A stretch of 64,000 bases of DNA from Trinickia sp. Y13 (GCF_029522115.1 NZ_JAKWFK010000008.1:1-64000), one strand, 5' to 3'; positions 37,469 through 46,806 are shown, counted from the stretch's first letter. Notes: generated from the sequence alone by a model not told the origin. Program-made: numbers and translations.

Positions 37469-37810
37469 ATGAAATCACTCGCATATGCAATGGTTGCGGC
37501 TTCCGCGTTGTCGATCCCCCTCGCCTCGTTCGCTCAATCGAATAACGGCCCGGTGACGCGCGCGCAAGTGCGCCAAGAATTGATCCAACTGGAGCAAGCC
37601 GGGTATAACCCCGCGATACATGACCCGAATTACCCGGAGAACATCCAAGCGGCGGAGCAACGCGTCCATCAGCAACAAGGCTTGGCTGTCGCGACGGGCG
37701 AAACGAGCGGCTACGGCGGTGTGGCAGCCGGTTCCGCGCAGTCCGGCTCGCGCATGCAGATGCAGCCGGCTAGCCCTGACGGCGCGCAACCGCTGTATTT
37801 CGGCCGCTAA
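37469..37810 (+). CDS. DUF4148 domain exported small protein
   Basis: A 113-residue precursor with a Sec signal peptide (AMVAASALSIPLASFAQS) and the DUF4148 core VTRAQVRQELIQLEQAGYNPA. The family is expanded in Burkholderiales and has no established biochemical role; several members respond to envelope stress (general knowledge). CGGAGG precedes the ATG. A clear intrinsic terminator follows 70 nt after the stop, so it is monocistronic. Confidence 0.88.
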   Translation: MKSLAYAMVAASALSIPLASFAQSNNGPVTRAQVRQELIQLEQAGYNPAIHDPNYPENIQAAEQRVHQQQGLAVATGETSGYGGVAAGSAQSGSRMQMQPASPDGAQPLYFGR

Positions 37811-38118
37811 ACGTCTTGGTCTAGACGGCGATCTGGCGGCGCACGGCTCTCGCCGAGCGTAGCGACCGGTCCCGAACTCACTGGCCCGTCGCTCCCGCAA
37901 GGGGGCGCGGGCCAGTTTCGTTTTGCTTTTTTCCGCCAGGGTATGCGATCCTCGCCGAACACGACTGCGGCAGGCCGTGATTGCAATACGGCCGATAGTC
38001 CTTTAACGGGCCGCGAAAGTCGGAGATTCGGGCGAACGCCGCAAGCTGCTCGTAGGCTAGCGGCGCTCGCGAGTTCGCAGTGCAACATTGCATCGATCGA
38101 GGGCCGAGGGTGAACACG
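37811..38118. other. 308-bp gap after the DUF4148 gene
   Basis: The left third holds the intrinsic terminator described separately. The remainder should carry the promoter of the NlpD-like gene, but I cannot point to a convincing -35/-10 pair. No coding feature is supported. Confidence 0.5.
37880..37932 (+). terminator. Intrinsic terminator after the DUF4148 gene
   Basis: Arms ACTGGCCCG (37880-37888) and CGGGCCAGT (37908-37916) form a strong stem, immediately followed by a T-rich tract with runs of three, four and six T. Confidence 0.85.
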
Positions 38119-38832
38119 GTGACCATTTCCGCACGACCACGCCTGGCATGGGCGCAGCTCACGCTGGCGCTGGCTGGCGTGACTTTTTTGGGCGGCTGTG
38201 CAACGAGCGACTGGTTCGGGCAGTCGTCTTTCCCACCGCAATCCGCGCAGCCGCAGCGCGCCGGCGTGCCGGCAGGCTTCTATCGCGTCAATCCCGGCGA
38301 TACCCTGCCGGGCATCGCCATGGCGTTTGGCCAGCATGTCGACGACCTGGCCGCATGGAACAACCTGCCCAGCACCGCTAGACTTACGCCCGGTCAAGTG
38401 CTGCGCGTGGCGCCGCAGCCGGGCGCCAATGTCAATGCCGGTGCCGTTGCAAATCCGGCTGATGCAGCGATCGTCCGACCGGGCTGGCCTGCCTATGGCC
38501 AAGTCGTGCGGCTGACCGATGCCGGCAACGTCAAAGGCATCGTCATTACGGGGCGGCCAGGCGAGCCCGTCAAGGCGTCTGCCGACGGCAACGTCATTTA
38601 TGTCGGCACGGGCGTCGATCAATACAAGTCCCTCATCGTGGTCAAGCACGGCGGCGACATCGTTACGGGTTACGCCGTGAACGGCGAGGTCCTCGTCAAA
38701 GAGGGCGATACGGTCAAGAAAGGCCAGCAGATCGCCGAGATGGGCGCCGATACGTCGGGGCGCGGCACGGTCGAATTCGAAATCCGCCGCGCGGGCAAGC
38801 CCGTCGACCCCTTGGCTTATCTGCCCCGCTGA
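38119..38832 (+). CDS. NlpD-like lipoprotein: LysM plus zinc-less M23 domain
   Basis: A 237-residue outer-membrane lipoprotein (lipobox LGGC, Cys27) with one LysM domain (YRVNPGDTLPGIA to LTPGQVLRV) and a C-terminal LytM/M23 domain. The three zinc-ligand positions are replaced: KGIVITG for KGIDIAG, YAVN for YAHN, VEFEIR for LHFEIR. So it should be inactive as a peptidase and resembles the amidase activators NlpD, EnvC and ActS. Start is uncertain: GTG at 38119 has GAGGG upstream; GTG at 38110 is the alternative. Confidence 0.86.
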   Translation: MTISARPRLAWAQLTLALAGVTFLGGCATSDWFGQSSFPPQSAQPQRAGVPAGFYRVNPGDTLPGIAMAFGQHVDDLAAWNNLPSTARLTPGQVLRVAPQPGANVNAGAVANPADAAIVRPGWPAYGQVVRLTDAGNVKGIVITGRPGEPVKASADGNVIYVGTGVDQYKSLIVVKHGGDIVTGYAVNGEVLVKEGDTVKKGQQIAEMGADTSGRGTVEFEIRRAGKPVDPLAYLPR

Positions 38833-38881
38833 CTCCTGCCTGCCCGGGCACCAGTCGTGCTCGCATTCGCGTGCGGATGAT

Positions 38882-39121
38882 TCACGCCACCGAAGCGAGC
38901 AAGATCGACAGCCGCCGCACATTGGCGCGAAACGCTTCGAGCGTGTCTCGTTCACCGGGTGCGTTGGGTTGAGGCTGGGCGGCCAGTTCGGCGTGAACCT
39001 TCAACTCATCGGCGATTTTGCATCGCGTATCGGGAGGCAGTGCACGGATGATCGACAGCGTCAGGAGTTCCTGCGCGTGCAGCATGCCCATGACCGAATG
39101 GATGTTCGCGTGCGTTGTCAT
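38882..39121 (-). CDS. Small hypothetical protein (79 residues)
   Basis: Helical, cytoplasmic-looking protein beginning MTTHANIHSVMGMLHAQELL, with a Pro/Gln-rich short linker in the middle and a hydrophobic C-terminal helix. GGAGA is placed 6 nt upstream of the ATG. I do not recognise a family. The codon usage and ribosome site favour a real gene. It is divergent from glycogen phosphorylase. Confidence 0.6.
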   Translation of the reverse strand: MTTHANIHSVMGMLHAQELLTLSIIRALPPDTRCKIADELKVHAELAAQPQPNAPGERDTLEAFRANVRRLSILLASVA

Positions 39122-39346
39122 AACGATCTCCGACGAGGGGCGCATGGGTTCCATACTAGGCCGTCGGGATCGATGCGCCAACGTCGGTCGAAAGTTGCGG
39201 GAGGCACGCGAGATACATGGAGCATCGGTGGAAGCATCGGCTTCGCAACCGCTCAAAAGAGCGTAACCTGAACATTCACGCGGTAGGCGCGACGCGCCGC
39301 TCGTCAGCAAAGCGCATGCCGCTGTTTGCCCACGAGGAGGAGTTCG

Positions 39347-41824
39347 ATGACAGCCGTCGATCTGGAGTTCGACCAGCTCAACAGTACCGTCGATGCGCTT
39401 CGGCGCTCTATCTCCAATCGGTTGATGTATGGCGTCGGCAAAGACGCCGTGGCCGCGAGGCCACAAGATTGGCTCAATGCGGCGGCGCTCGCCGTCCGCG
39501 ACCGGCTCGTCGCCCGTTGGATGAAAACCACGCGGCAGCAATACGAGCAAGACGTCAAACGCGTGTATTACCTGTCGATGGAGTTTCTGATCGGTCGCAC
39601 GTTTACCAACGCGCTGCTCGCGCTCGGCATCTACGACCCAATGAAAGAAGCGCTGGCGAGCCTAGGCGTGGACATGCAGGCGCTGGTCGACCTCGAGCCG
39701 GACGCGGCGCTCGGTAACGGCGGTCTGGGCCGACTCGCCGCTTGCTTTCTCGATTCGATGGCGACGCTCGCGATTCCCGGATTCGGCTATGGGATTCGTT
39801 ACGAGTACGGCATGTTCCGTCAGCAAATCGTCGGCGGGGAGCAGATCGAGACGCCTGACTACTGGCTGCGCGCCGGCAATCCCTGGGAGTTTCCGCGTCC
39901 CGAGGTGCAGTACATCGTCCACTACGGCGGACGCACGATCGTGCGCGACGGACGCAGCGAGTGGATCGACACCGAGCATGTGAATGCAATGGCGTTCGAT
40001 ACGGTCATTCCGGGCTTCGGCACGAGTGCGACCAATACCCTGCGGCTTTGGTCCGCACGGGCCACCGAGGAACTCGATCTATCCGCGTTCAATCAAGGCG
40101 ACTATCGTCGCGCGGTCGAAGCGAAGGAACATTCGGAGAACGTGTCGCGGTTGCTTTATCCGGACGACTCGACGCCCGCCGGACGCGAGCTGCGATTGCG
40201 TCAGGAGTACTTCTTCGTCTCGGCCACGATGCAAGACCTGATTCGCCGCTATCAGCGCACGCACAGCACGTTCGGCCGGTTCGCGGAAAAGGTGGCGATC
40301 CATCTGAACGACACACATCCGGTGCTCGCGATTCCCGAGCTCATGCGTCTGCTCGTCGATATTCATCACGTGCCGTGGGAACGCGCCTGGAAGATGGTGC
40401 ATCAGGTGTTCTCTTATACGAACCACACGTTGATGCCGGAGGCGCTCGAGACTTGGGACGTCGATCTGCTCGCGCGCTTGTTGCCGCGCCATCTCGAGAT
40501 CATCTTCGAAATCAATGCCGGTTTCTTGAAGGAAGCGAGCGAGCATTTCGGGCATGACATCGAGGTGATTCGGCGCGTGTCGCTCGTCGACGAATACGGC
40601 CAGCGGCGCGTGCGGATGGCTCATCTTGCGATCGTAGCTAGCCAGAAAGTGAACGGCGTATCGAAGCTGCACTCGCAATTGATGGAGCGCGAGTTCTTCA
40701 GCGAGTTCGCGCGGTTCTTCCCCGAGCGCTTCACCAATGTGACGAACGGCATCACGCCGCGGCGTTGGCTTTCGCAAGCAAACCGTCCGTTGTCGGCGCT
40801 CATCGACGCGCATATCGGCGCTCACTGGCGCACCGATTTGTTCGAGCTCGGCAAGCTGCGCGCGCTCAGGGACGACCCGGCGTTCACGTCGGAGTTTCGG
40901 GCGGCCAAACGGCGCAACAAGATCCGCCTCGCTCAGCATCTGCTCGAGGAAATGGGCTGCACCATTCACCCGGATGCGCTGTTCGATTTGCAAGTGAAGC
41001 GCATCCACGAGTACAAACGGCAACTCTTGAACGTGCTGCATGTGATCGTCCGCTATAACCGCATCCGCGCGCGGCCGAACGAGGACTGGGTGCCGCGCGT
41101 CGTGATCTTCGCAGGTAAGGCGGCCTCGGCCTACAAGATGGCGAAGACGATCATCCGGCTCATCGGCGACGTGGGCGAAAAGGTCAATCGCGACCCGATC
41201 ATCGGCGATCGCTTGAAGGTCGTGTTCGTGCCGAACTACGGCGTGAGCGTGGCGGAAATGTTGATACCCGCTGCCGATTTGTCGGAGCAGATCTCGATGG
41301 CCGGTACCGAGGCCTCAGGCACGGGCAACATGAAACTCGCGCTCAACGGCGCGCTGACGATCGGCACCATGGACGGCGCGAACATCGAAATCTGCGAGGC
41401 AGTGGGGCGCGAAAACATGTTCATCTTCGGGAACACGGCCGATAGCGTGAGCGAACTGCGCGCATCGGGCTACCGGCCGCGCGAGATCTACGAGCGCGAT
41501 CCCGAGTTGCGCTTGGCCTTGGATCAAATCCGCACCGGCTACTTCTCCGACGGCGATCCGCACCGCTTCTCCGACATCTTTCACACGCTGGTGGATTGGG
41601 GCGACCACTACATGGTGCTGGCCGATTTCGCCGCGTTCGCGCAAGCTCAAGACGCGGTGGACGCGCGCTTTCGCGACCCGCGGGCATGGACGGCGAGCGC
41701 CGTCGAGAACGTGGCCGCGATGGGGCGTTTTTCATCGGATAGGACGATCGCCGAATACGCGCGCAACATTTGGCGCGTCAAGTCTTTGCTCGTGGATCAG
41801 GACGAGGCGGGGCGCGCTGCCTAA
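39347..41824 (+). CDS. glgP: Glycogen/starch phosphorylase
   Basis: An 825-residue GT35 enzyme that releases glucose 1-phosphate from glycogen or maltodextrin. Visible motifs: YYLSMEFLIGR, ALGNGGLGRLAACFLDS, HLNDTHPVLAIPELMR, and the pyridoxal-phosphate lysine Lys663 in EASGTGNMKLALNG. Length is canonical. GAGGAGGAG stands before the ATG. No glgA, glgB or glgX is adjacent in this window, so it stands alone here. Confidence 0.95.
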   Translation: MTAVDLEFDQLNSTVDALRRSISNRLMYGVGKDAVAARPQDWLNAAALAVRDRLVARWMKTTRQQYEQDVKRVYYLSMEFLIGRTFTNALLALGIYDPMKEALASLGVDMQALVDLEPDAALGNGGLGRLAACFLDSMATLAIPGFGYGIRYEYGMFRQQIVGGEQIETPDYWLRAGNPWEFPRPEVQYIVHYGGRTIVRDGRSEWIDTEHVNAMAFDTVIPGFGTSATNTLRLWSARATEELDLSAFNQGDYRRAVEAKEHSENVSRLLYPDDSTPAGRELRLRQEYFFVSATMQDLIRRYQRTHSTFGRFAEKVAIHLNDTHPVLAIPELMRLLVDIHHVPWERAWKMVHQVFSYTNHTLMPEALETWDVDLLARLLPRHLEIIFEINAGFLKEASEHFGHDIEVIRRVSLVDEYGQRRVRMAHLAIVASQKVNGVSKLHSQLMEREFFSEFARFFPERFTNVTNGITPRRWLSQANRPLSALIDAHIGAHWRTDLFELGKLRALRDDPAFTSEFRAAKRRNKIRLAQHLLEEMGCTIHPDALFDLQVKRIHEYKRQLLNVLHVIVRYNRIRARPNEDWVPRVVIFAGKAASAYKMAKTIIRLIGDVGEKVNRDPIIGDRLKVVFVPNYGVSVAEMLIPAADLSEQISMAGTEASGTGNMKLALNGALTIGTMDGANIEICEAVGRENMFIFGNTADSVSELRASGYRPREIYERDPELRLALDQIRTGYFSDGDPHRFSDIFHTLVDWGDHYMVLADFAAFAQAQDAVDARFRDPRAWTASAVENVAAMGRFSSDRTIAEYARNIWRVKSLLVDQDEAGRAA

Positions 41825-41852
41825 CCGGGGAGCCGCCGCCCCGGGCGCGCTG

Positions 41853-42254
41853 CTAGGCTGACTGCTGTGTGGGGGCTTGGCGCAACGCTTCGAGTGCGCC
41901 TCGCAGTGCTTGCTCGACGCGTTTGACGAAAGCGAGGTCGGGGCTCGACAGCGCTTCTCGATCGCCGGAGGGCGTCACGACCATGAGCCGATGTGTGATG
42001 TCTTGCGTCGACCAGGCAAGCATCCCGACGACGACCAGCATGACGCCGAGCGTCAAGCCGGCGCCGGAACCGAGCACGCCGCCCGTGACCGCGGCAATGG
42101 CGCCGATCAGCGAAAGCGAGAGCGGCACGATTTTGTTCTTTTGGATCGTCTCCGTGCGTGCATCCTGGATTTCGCGCAACGAGAAGATTTGACCGCCCGC
42201 GCTCAGCCCGTTGCGCGTGATCATGACGCCACGCTCGTTGAAGGTATTGTCCAT
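41853..42254 (-). CDS. Small membrane protein, probably DUF6232 family
   Basis: A 133-residue protein. The N-terminal strand-rich part (NERGVMITRNGLSAGGQIFSLREIQDARTE) precedes two hydrophobic helices (about residues 45-80), then a short soluble region and a Gln/Ala-rich tail. The layout fits DUF6232, proteins with two membrane helices and no known function. It converges with glgP, with 28 nt between stops. Confidence 0.65.
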   Translation of the reverse strand: MDNTFNERGVMITRNGLSAGGQIFSLREIQDARTETIQKNKIVPLSLSLIGAIAAVTGGVLGSGAGLTLGVMLVVVGMLAWSTQDITHRLMVVTPSGDREALSSPDLAFVKRVEQALRGALEALRQAPTQQSA

Positions 42255-42390
42255 CGAGAAACGTTGGGATGTAGGTGTGAATCCGCCAGCCTAGCAGAGA
42301 ACGAAGCCGTGCGTCATCGAGCGTGCGGCCATACCGCCCCGAGGGCGGCTTAGGCGAAGCTGCGGACGAGGCGGACGACGCGGCGGGAAT

Positions 42391-42645
42391 TCAGCACACT
42401 TCGCTGACGTAGAGCCGCCCGGGGATATGCGATGCGACGAGGCGTGCGATGTCGGTATCGGTGTACTCGGCCGGAACGACGCAGCGGTGCGAAGGCGCGT
42501 CTTTGTACATCGTCCATTCGACCAATCGATAGGTGCGCCCCCACGGGCGTTGCACCGGCGTGGACACACGACAGCTTTGGACCGGCAACGCATGCTCGCG
42601 TTTGAGCATCGTGCGCAGATGCTTGAACACCGTATCTTCGATCAT
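42391..42645 (-). CDS. Small hypothetical protein (84 residues)
   Basis: A compact protein beginning MIEDTVFKHLRTMLKREHAL with a central segment rich in Trp, Tyr and Arg and a final VSEVC. No signal peptide or membrane helix. I do not recognise the family. An upstream in-frame TTG at 42678 is possible, but the ATG with GGAAAC before it is preferred. A minus-strand terminator lies just upstream, so it has its own promoter. Confidence 0.55.
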   Translation of the reverse strand: MIEDTVFKHLRTMLKREHALPVQSCRVSTPVQRPWGRTYRLVEWTMYKDAPSHRCVVPAEYTDTDIARLVASHIPGRLYVSEVC

Positions 42646-42708
42646 TGCCGTTTCCGTTTCCGCTTTACGGCGCCGCAAGGGCCGTGCGGCCGCCGCGCGA
42701 AGGAGTCT

Positions 42709-42736
42709 AAAAAAACGCCGCCGATGCTCCGGCGGC
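42709..42736 (-). terminator. Intrinsic terminator of the TDT transporter transcript
   Basis: On the minus strand the arms GCCGCCG (complement of 42730-42736) and CGGCGGC (complement of 42717-42723) enclose a 6-nt loop. One base later comes a run of seven T. It lies 120 nt after the stop of the transporter gene at 42856. Confidence 0.8.
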
Positions 42737-42855
42737 TCAACAGGGGTGGTATGGAGTGCATAGTCGCAGCCCAGAATTAAGCCAAACTTAAGAGGGGTGT
42801 TTCAGCATGTTTCGGTGCGTGACAAAAAGCGGGTTTGCGAAGTGATCGATCCGGA

Positions 42856-43929
42856 TCAGCCCCAGTGTGCGCAGCGTGCCGCAATACGCCCCGCTAGTTG
42901 GTGCGCCAGCCCGAGAAAAGTCGCCAACCAAGCGATCAGCGAGATCCAGAAGAACGTGCGCGGCAGAAACCACAGGAAGTCGAAGCTCATGGCCCGCAGC
43001 ATTTGGTGCGTGCTGGCCGAGTACATACCTAGCGGAAACACCGCTCCCCAGTAAAGAGGGTCGTAGCGCAGCGGGAAGCGCCGATAGATGTGGCGCCACA
43101 CGCCAAGCAATAACAGCATCGGGATCCACCACGTACCGGTGGCCCAGTAGAAGATGGTGAAACCCTTGATGAACGGCTCCAGCGAGCGCAAGTACCACGC
43201 GTCCGGGACGTTGAGAATCAGCATCGAGCCCGCCATCGTGGAGATAGCCATCGCGCCCATGTTGATCCAGTACGGCGGCGACAGGTCGGCGGGGGAAAAC
43301 CGAAACATCGTGTAGCGATAAAAGATCAGAGACATCATCCAGATGTAGAGCATGCCACCCAGCAGCCACATCGACAGCGCGAGGAAGTTGATTTCCAGTC
43401 GGCTGGGCTGCTGGATGTGGGCCGCCACAAGCGCACCGAGCACCGCCAGCGATTGAGACGCCACCACTGCCAGTAGCCAGGCGCCGTTGATGCCGTTGTC
43501 GAGCGTGGGTTTGCTCTCCTTGACGGTCAAGCCGGTGAAGATCGTATAAATCAACAGTATCCACAATCCGATGGCGACGCCGAACAGAATCGTGCCGGCC
43601 GCGAAGTTGCCGTCGAGCAAGATGGCCTGGCTGCCGAGGAGGCTGGTGGCGGCGACCATCGTGAAAAAGCCCGGCCCGCGCAGATGGTCGATCATGTCGC
43701 CAAAGAACTGGCGTGGATAACGCACCGCACGCAGCACCGTCAGCACCCACAACACCGCGTAAAAGACGATGTTTGCGTAGAACAGCGCCTGCGCCAAGCC
43801 AAGGATACCCTCGCGGTAGGCAGCCAGCGAGACGATACCGGTGGCCATGACCATGCCGAAGTAGGCCGCGGACATGCCGGCCAAGCCGCTATCGCCGGCC
43901 GTTTGAGCTGTTGTTGGGGATAAATTCAC
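42856..43929 (-). CDS. TDT family transporter (TehA/Mae1/Ssu1 type)
   Basis: A 357-residue, about ten-helix inner-membrane protein. FGMVMATGIVSLAA at the first helix and the repeated aromatic-rich helices (LYIWMMSLIFYRYTMF, WGAVFPLGMYSASTHQM) are the tellurite-resistance/dicarboxylate transporter signature. Family members export sulfite (Ssu1), move malate (Mae1) or act as anion channels (TehA, SLAC1). Start is GTG at 43929 with a weak ribosome site; Met19 is an alternative. Near the SUF operon but on its own transcript. Sulfite efflux is only a suggestion. Confidence 0.87.
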   Translation of the reverse strand: MNLSPTTAQTAGDSGLAGMSAAYFGMVMATGIVSLAAYREGILGLAQALFYANIVFYAVLWVLTVLRAVRYPRQFFGDMIDHLRGPGFFTMVAATSLLGSQAILLDGNFAAGTILFGVAIGLWILLIYTIFTGLTVKESKPTLDNGINGAWLLAVVASQSLAVLGALVAAHIQQPSRLEINFLALSMWLLGGMLYIWMMSLIFYRYTMFRFSPADLSPPYWINMGAMAISTMAGSMLILNVPDAWYLRSLEPFIKGFTIFYWATGTWWIPMLLLLGVWRHIYRRFPLRYDPLYWGAVFPLGMYSASTHQMLRAMSFDFLWFLPRTFFWISLIAWLATFLGLAHQLAGRIAARCAHWG

Positions 43930-44255
43930 CGGAAAGATGTTCCCAGGGTAAAGAGGCGAAATGGCATCCGACTAAAGAAGGAACCGCTGTCATTTTCAAC
44001 CAGGCTCGGCGCGTGTATTTCATGGTCGCGATACTTTCGTGTCGGCGCCTCCCAGACGAACGTGAAACCCCGTGCCGATCCAGCGTTGCGACCGAGGAAG
44101 ATAGAAAGTGAAATCGAGGATCGAATGAGCCGCAACGTCGGTGTCGCCCAAACGAACGCTGTGCGTGGAGAACGCGCGTATCTCCGAAGGCCTGTCAGCC
44201 GCGTCGTGCTATCCATCGAAGCCGTAGTGCAGCTGGAAGGGCTCCAGATTTTCGA
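43930..44255. other. 326-bp gap between the TDT gene and a small hypothetical gene
   Basis: Short open frames exist on both strands, but none has both a ribosome site and protein-like composition; an ATG near 44127 with GAGGA upstream opens a frame that runs antisense over the next gene. I see no hairpin or promoter I would defend. Confidence 0.5.
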
Positions 44256-44537
44256 TCAGCGGTGCCCGACCGACGGCTCTTGCGGTGTGTCCAGCACGCC
44301 GCTATCGATCAGCTTGACAGCATACTCCAGCGCATCCCGTCGGGCTTCGCCCTCCGATAACCAGCGTTCGCTGAAGAACGGCAGATGCCAGTCGGCCATC
44401 ACTTTTTCACCGCGTTCAATCTTGACGGTTGCAATGTAAGCATCGGGCAACGCATCGCGCGTAGAGATTCGGAGAACGGGAAAGGTCTGGATGCGGATCG
44501 TCCGTTCATGCCAAGAGTCATGAGTCATCGTTCCCAT
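44256..44537 (-). CDS. Small hypothetical protein (93 residues)
   Basis: Soluble protein beginning MGTMTHDSWHERTIRI, with a predicted beta-rich first half (VLRISTRDALPDAYIATVKIERGE) and helical second half (SEGEARRDALEYAVKLIDSG). AAGGAG sits 8 nt before the ATG, which supports translation. It could be one of the small Burkholderiales DUF proteins, but I do not recognise which. It is 185 nt downstream of the SUF operon on the same strand. Confidence 0.6.
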   Translation of the reverse strand: MGTMTHDSWHERTIRIQTFPVLRISTRDALPDAYIATVKIERGEKVMADWHLPFFSERWLSEGEARRDALEYAVKLIDSGVLDTPQEPSVGHR

Positions 44538-44722
44538 CTGAACGCTCCTTCGCTAGCCTGTCGGCTGCATTGCCACCGTTTCCTCACGATATCTCGACAC
44601 AACGGGAGCAACTTGCGGTAGATCAAAATATCGATGTTATGTCACGATGTGACGTATTTCCAACCTCGCCTCACGGGCCCGCATCGAAGGTATCGATCTC
44701 AGCGCAGCGGACTCGGAAGTTC

Positions 44723-45541
44723 TTAAAGCAGACCGAGTTCTAGCTTCACTTCATCCGTCATGGAATCGATGCTCCACGGTGGTTCCCACACCAGCTCTAC
44801 ATGCACCGATTTCACGCCCGGCACTTCGGCCACGCGCTCTTCGACCACGCTGGGGAAGGTGCCGGCCACAGGGCATGCTGGCGCGGTCAACGTCATCTCG
44901 ATCTGCACGGCCCCTTCCGGGCCGATGTCGAGCAAGTAGATCAACCCGAGGTCATAAATGTTGACGGAAATTTCGGGATCGTAGATCGTGCGCAGCACGG
45001 CGATGATGTCGTTGCGCAACGCCTCTTCGTCGATGGTCGCTTCTTGCCCCGCGTTTGCATTCTCCAGGTCCATGGTGGAATCTCGTATCGATAACTGCTC
45101 GGTGGTGATGGACCCGGCGCGGTCCTTCAAGGCGGCCTGGAGGGTATGCCAGGCCAGCGTCGCGCACTTCACGCGCGCCGGGAATTCGCGCACTCCGGCC
45201 AGCACTTCCAGCTTCCCCAGATCGGGCGCCGGCTCGGCATCGTCATGCGTGAGCAAGTGGTGGAATTGCTCGAACAGATGCTCGGCCTCTTCCACCGTCC
45301 TGTTCTTGAGTGCGTCGGTCATGAGCGATGCCGACGCTGTGGAAATCGCGCAACCGGCGCCTTCGAAGCTAACGTCCTCGATCACGTCGCCGTTCACGTG
45401 CAGATAGATCGTCAGCTCGTCGCCGCACAGCCGGTTGTGACCGTGTGCCACATGGTTGGCATGGGTCATCGCGTGGAAATTGCGCGGCTTCTTGTAGTGG
45501 TCGAAGATCACATCCTGATAGAGGTCTCGCAAATCGCTCAT
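44723..45541 (-). CDS. SufU-SufT fusion: Fe-S scaffold/sulfur-transfer plus maturation factor
   Basis: One uninterrupted 272-residue frame. Residues 1-150 are SufU (IscU-like fold): Cys39 and Asp41 in NRLCGDEL, Cys64 in GAGCAIST, Cys126 in RVKCATLAW, the zinc/sulfur-acceptor residues. Residues about 157-272 are SufT, a MIP18/DUF59 domain with DPEISVNIYDLGLIY and TAPACPVAG. These are normally separate genes. Met157 (45073) could be an internal start, but its ribosome site is weak. Its ATG overlaps the sufS stop (ATGA). SufU accepts persulfide from SufS; SufT aids Fe-S protein maturation. Confidence 0.88.
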   Translation of the reverse strand: MSDLRDLYQDVIFDHYKKPRNFHAMTHANHVAHGHNRLCGDELTIYLHVNGDVIEDVSFEGAGCAISTASASLMTDALKNRTVEEAEHLFEQFHHLLTHDDAEPAPDLGKLEVLAGVREFPARVKCATLAWHTLQAALKDRAGSITTEQLSIRDSTMDLENANAGQEATIDEEALRNDIIAVLRTIYDPEISVNIYDLGLIYLLDIGPEGAVQIEMTLTAPACPVAGTFPSVVEERVAEVPGVKSVHVELVWEPPWSIDSMTDEVKLELGLL

Positions 45542-46806
45542 CGCTGAAACATCTCCTGTACCTTCGCAATTCCCGCCATCAAAGCATCGACCTCGGCGCG
45601 CGTGTTGTACAGCGAAAAGGACGCGCGCGCCGTGCTGGCCAGGCCGAAGCGCTGCATGATCGGCATGGCGCAATGATGGCCGGCGCGGATGGCGATGCCA
45701 TCATGGTCGAGTATGGTGCCGACATCATGCGGGTGCACGCCTTCGAGCGTGAACGACAGAATGCTCGCCTTCTCGCGCGCGGTGCCGATGATTTTCAGGC
45801 CTCTGATGCCGTTCGCCAGGCCGGTTGCATACGCCAGCAAGTCGCGCTCGTGAGTCGCGATGGCGGCGATGCCTATCGATGTCAGGTAATCCAGTGCATG
45901 TCCCAGCCCAATGGCGCCGGCGATGTTCGGCGTGCCTGCCTCGAACTTGTATGGCAGGTCGTTGTACAGCGTCTCGCCGAAGGTGACCGAACTGATCATG
46001 TCGCCGCCGCCCTGGTAGGGCGGCATCGCATCGAGCCAAGCTTGCTTCCCGTACAGTACGCCGATGCCGGTCGGCGCGTAGATCTTGTGCCCGGAGAACG
46101 CGTAGAAATCGCAACCGAGCGCATTCACATCCACTTCGAGGTGCGCGATGGCCTGTGCGCCGTCCAGCAGCACGGGCACCTGGTGCGCATGCGCTATCTC
46201 GACGATGTCCTTGACCGGTGTGATGCTGCCGAGCGCGTTGGACAGATGTGTGATCGCGACCAGCTTGGTCCTCGGCCCGATCAGGCGTCCCAGCATCTCG
46301 ATGTCCAGTTCGCCGGCGTCGTTCACTGGCGCCACGCGCAGTTCCGCCCCGGTCTGGCCGCACACCATCTGCCACGGCACGATGTTGGAATGGTGCTCCA
46401 TCGCGCTGACGATGATGTTGTCCAGCTCGGTCAAACGCGGCCGGCCGAAGCATTGCGCGACTAGGTTGATCGCCTCCGTCGCGCCACGCACAAAAACGAT
46501 CTCCTTCGCGCTGGCAGCATTGATGAAGCGCCGCACCTTCTCGCGCGCTTCTTCATACTGGTCGGTAGCGCGCAGGCTCAACGTGTGCACGCCACGATGC
46601 ACGTTGGAATTGGCGTGGCGGTAGAAGGCTGCTTCAGCCTCGATCACCGATACCGGCTTGTGCGTGGTGGCGGCGTTGTCGAGATAGATCAGGGGTTTGC
46701 CGCGCACGGTCTCGCGCAGCACTGGAAAGTCTCCCCGCCAGCGCGCAACATCGCCATCGACATGATGAGGACTACTAAGCAATTCGGTTTCCATTTTCAT
46801 CACCAT
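45538..46806 (-). CDS. sufS: SufS cysteine desulfurase
   Basis: A 422-residue class-II cysteine desulfurase, PLP-dependent, that removes sulfur from cysteine as a persulfide. Motifs: IYLDNAATTHKP, the ANSNVHRGVHTLS region, SAMEHHSNIVPW, PLP lysine in AFSGHKIYAP, and catalytic Cys in IRAGHHCAMP. Several in-frame Met codons crowd the start (46794, 46800, 46806); the outermost that stays clear of sufD is used, with no strong ribosome site, so coupling to sufD is likely. Downstream SufU overlaps by 4 nt. Confidence 0.94.
   Translation of the reverse strand: MVMKMETELLSSPHHVDGDVARWRGDFPVLRETVRGKPLIYLDNAATTHKPVSVIEAEAAFYRHANSNVHRGVHTLSLRATDQYEEAREKVRRFINAASAKEIVFVRGATEAINLVAQCFGRPRLTELDNIIVSAMEHHSNIVPWQMVCGQTGAELRVAPVNDAGELDIEMLGRLIGPRTKLVAITHLSNALGSITPVKDIVEIAHAHQVPVLLDGAQAIAHLEVDVNALGCDFYAFSGHKIYAPTGIGVLYGKQAWLDAMPPYQGGGDMISSVTFGETLYNDLPYKFEAGTPNIAGAIGLGHALDYLTSIGIAAIATHERDLLAYATGLANGIRGLKIIGTAREKASILSFTLEGVHPHDVGTILDHDGIAIRAGHHCAMPIMQRFGLASTARASFSLYNTRAEVDALMAGIAKVQEMFQR

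Noticed and set aside
43926-44216. Minus-strand ORF of 96 codons upstream of the TDT gene
   Set aside because: No ribosome site, Arg/Ser-rich composition, overlaps the GTG start region of the transporter.
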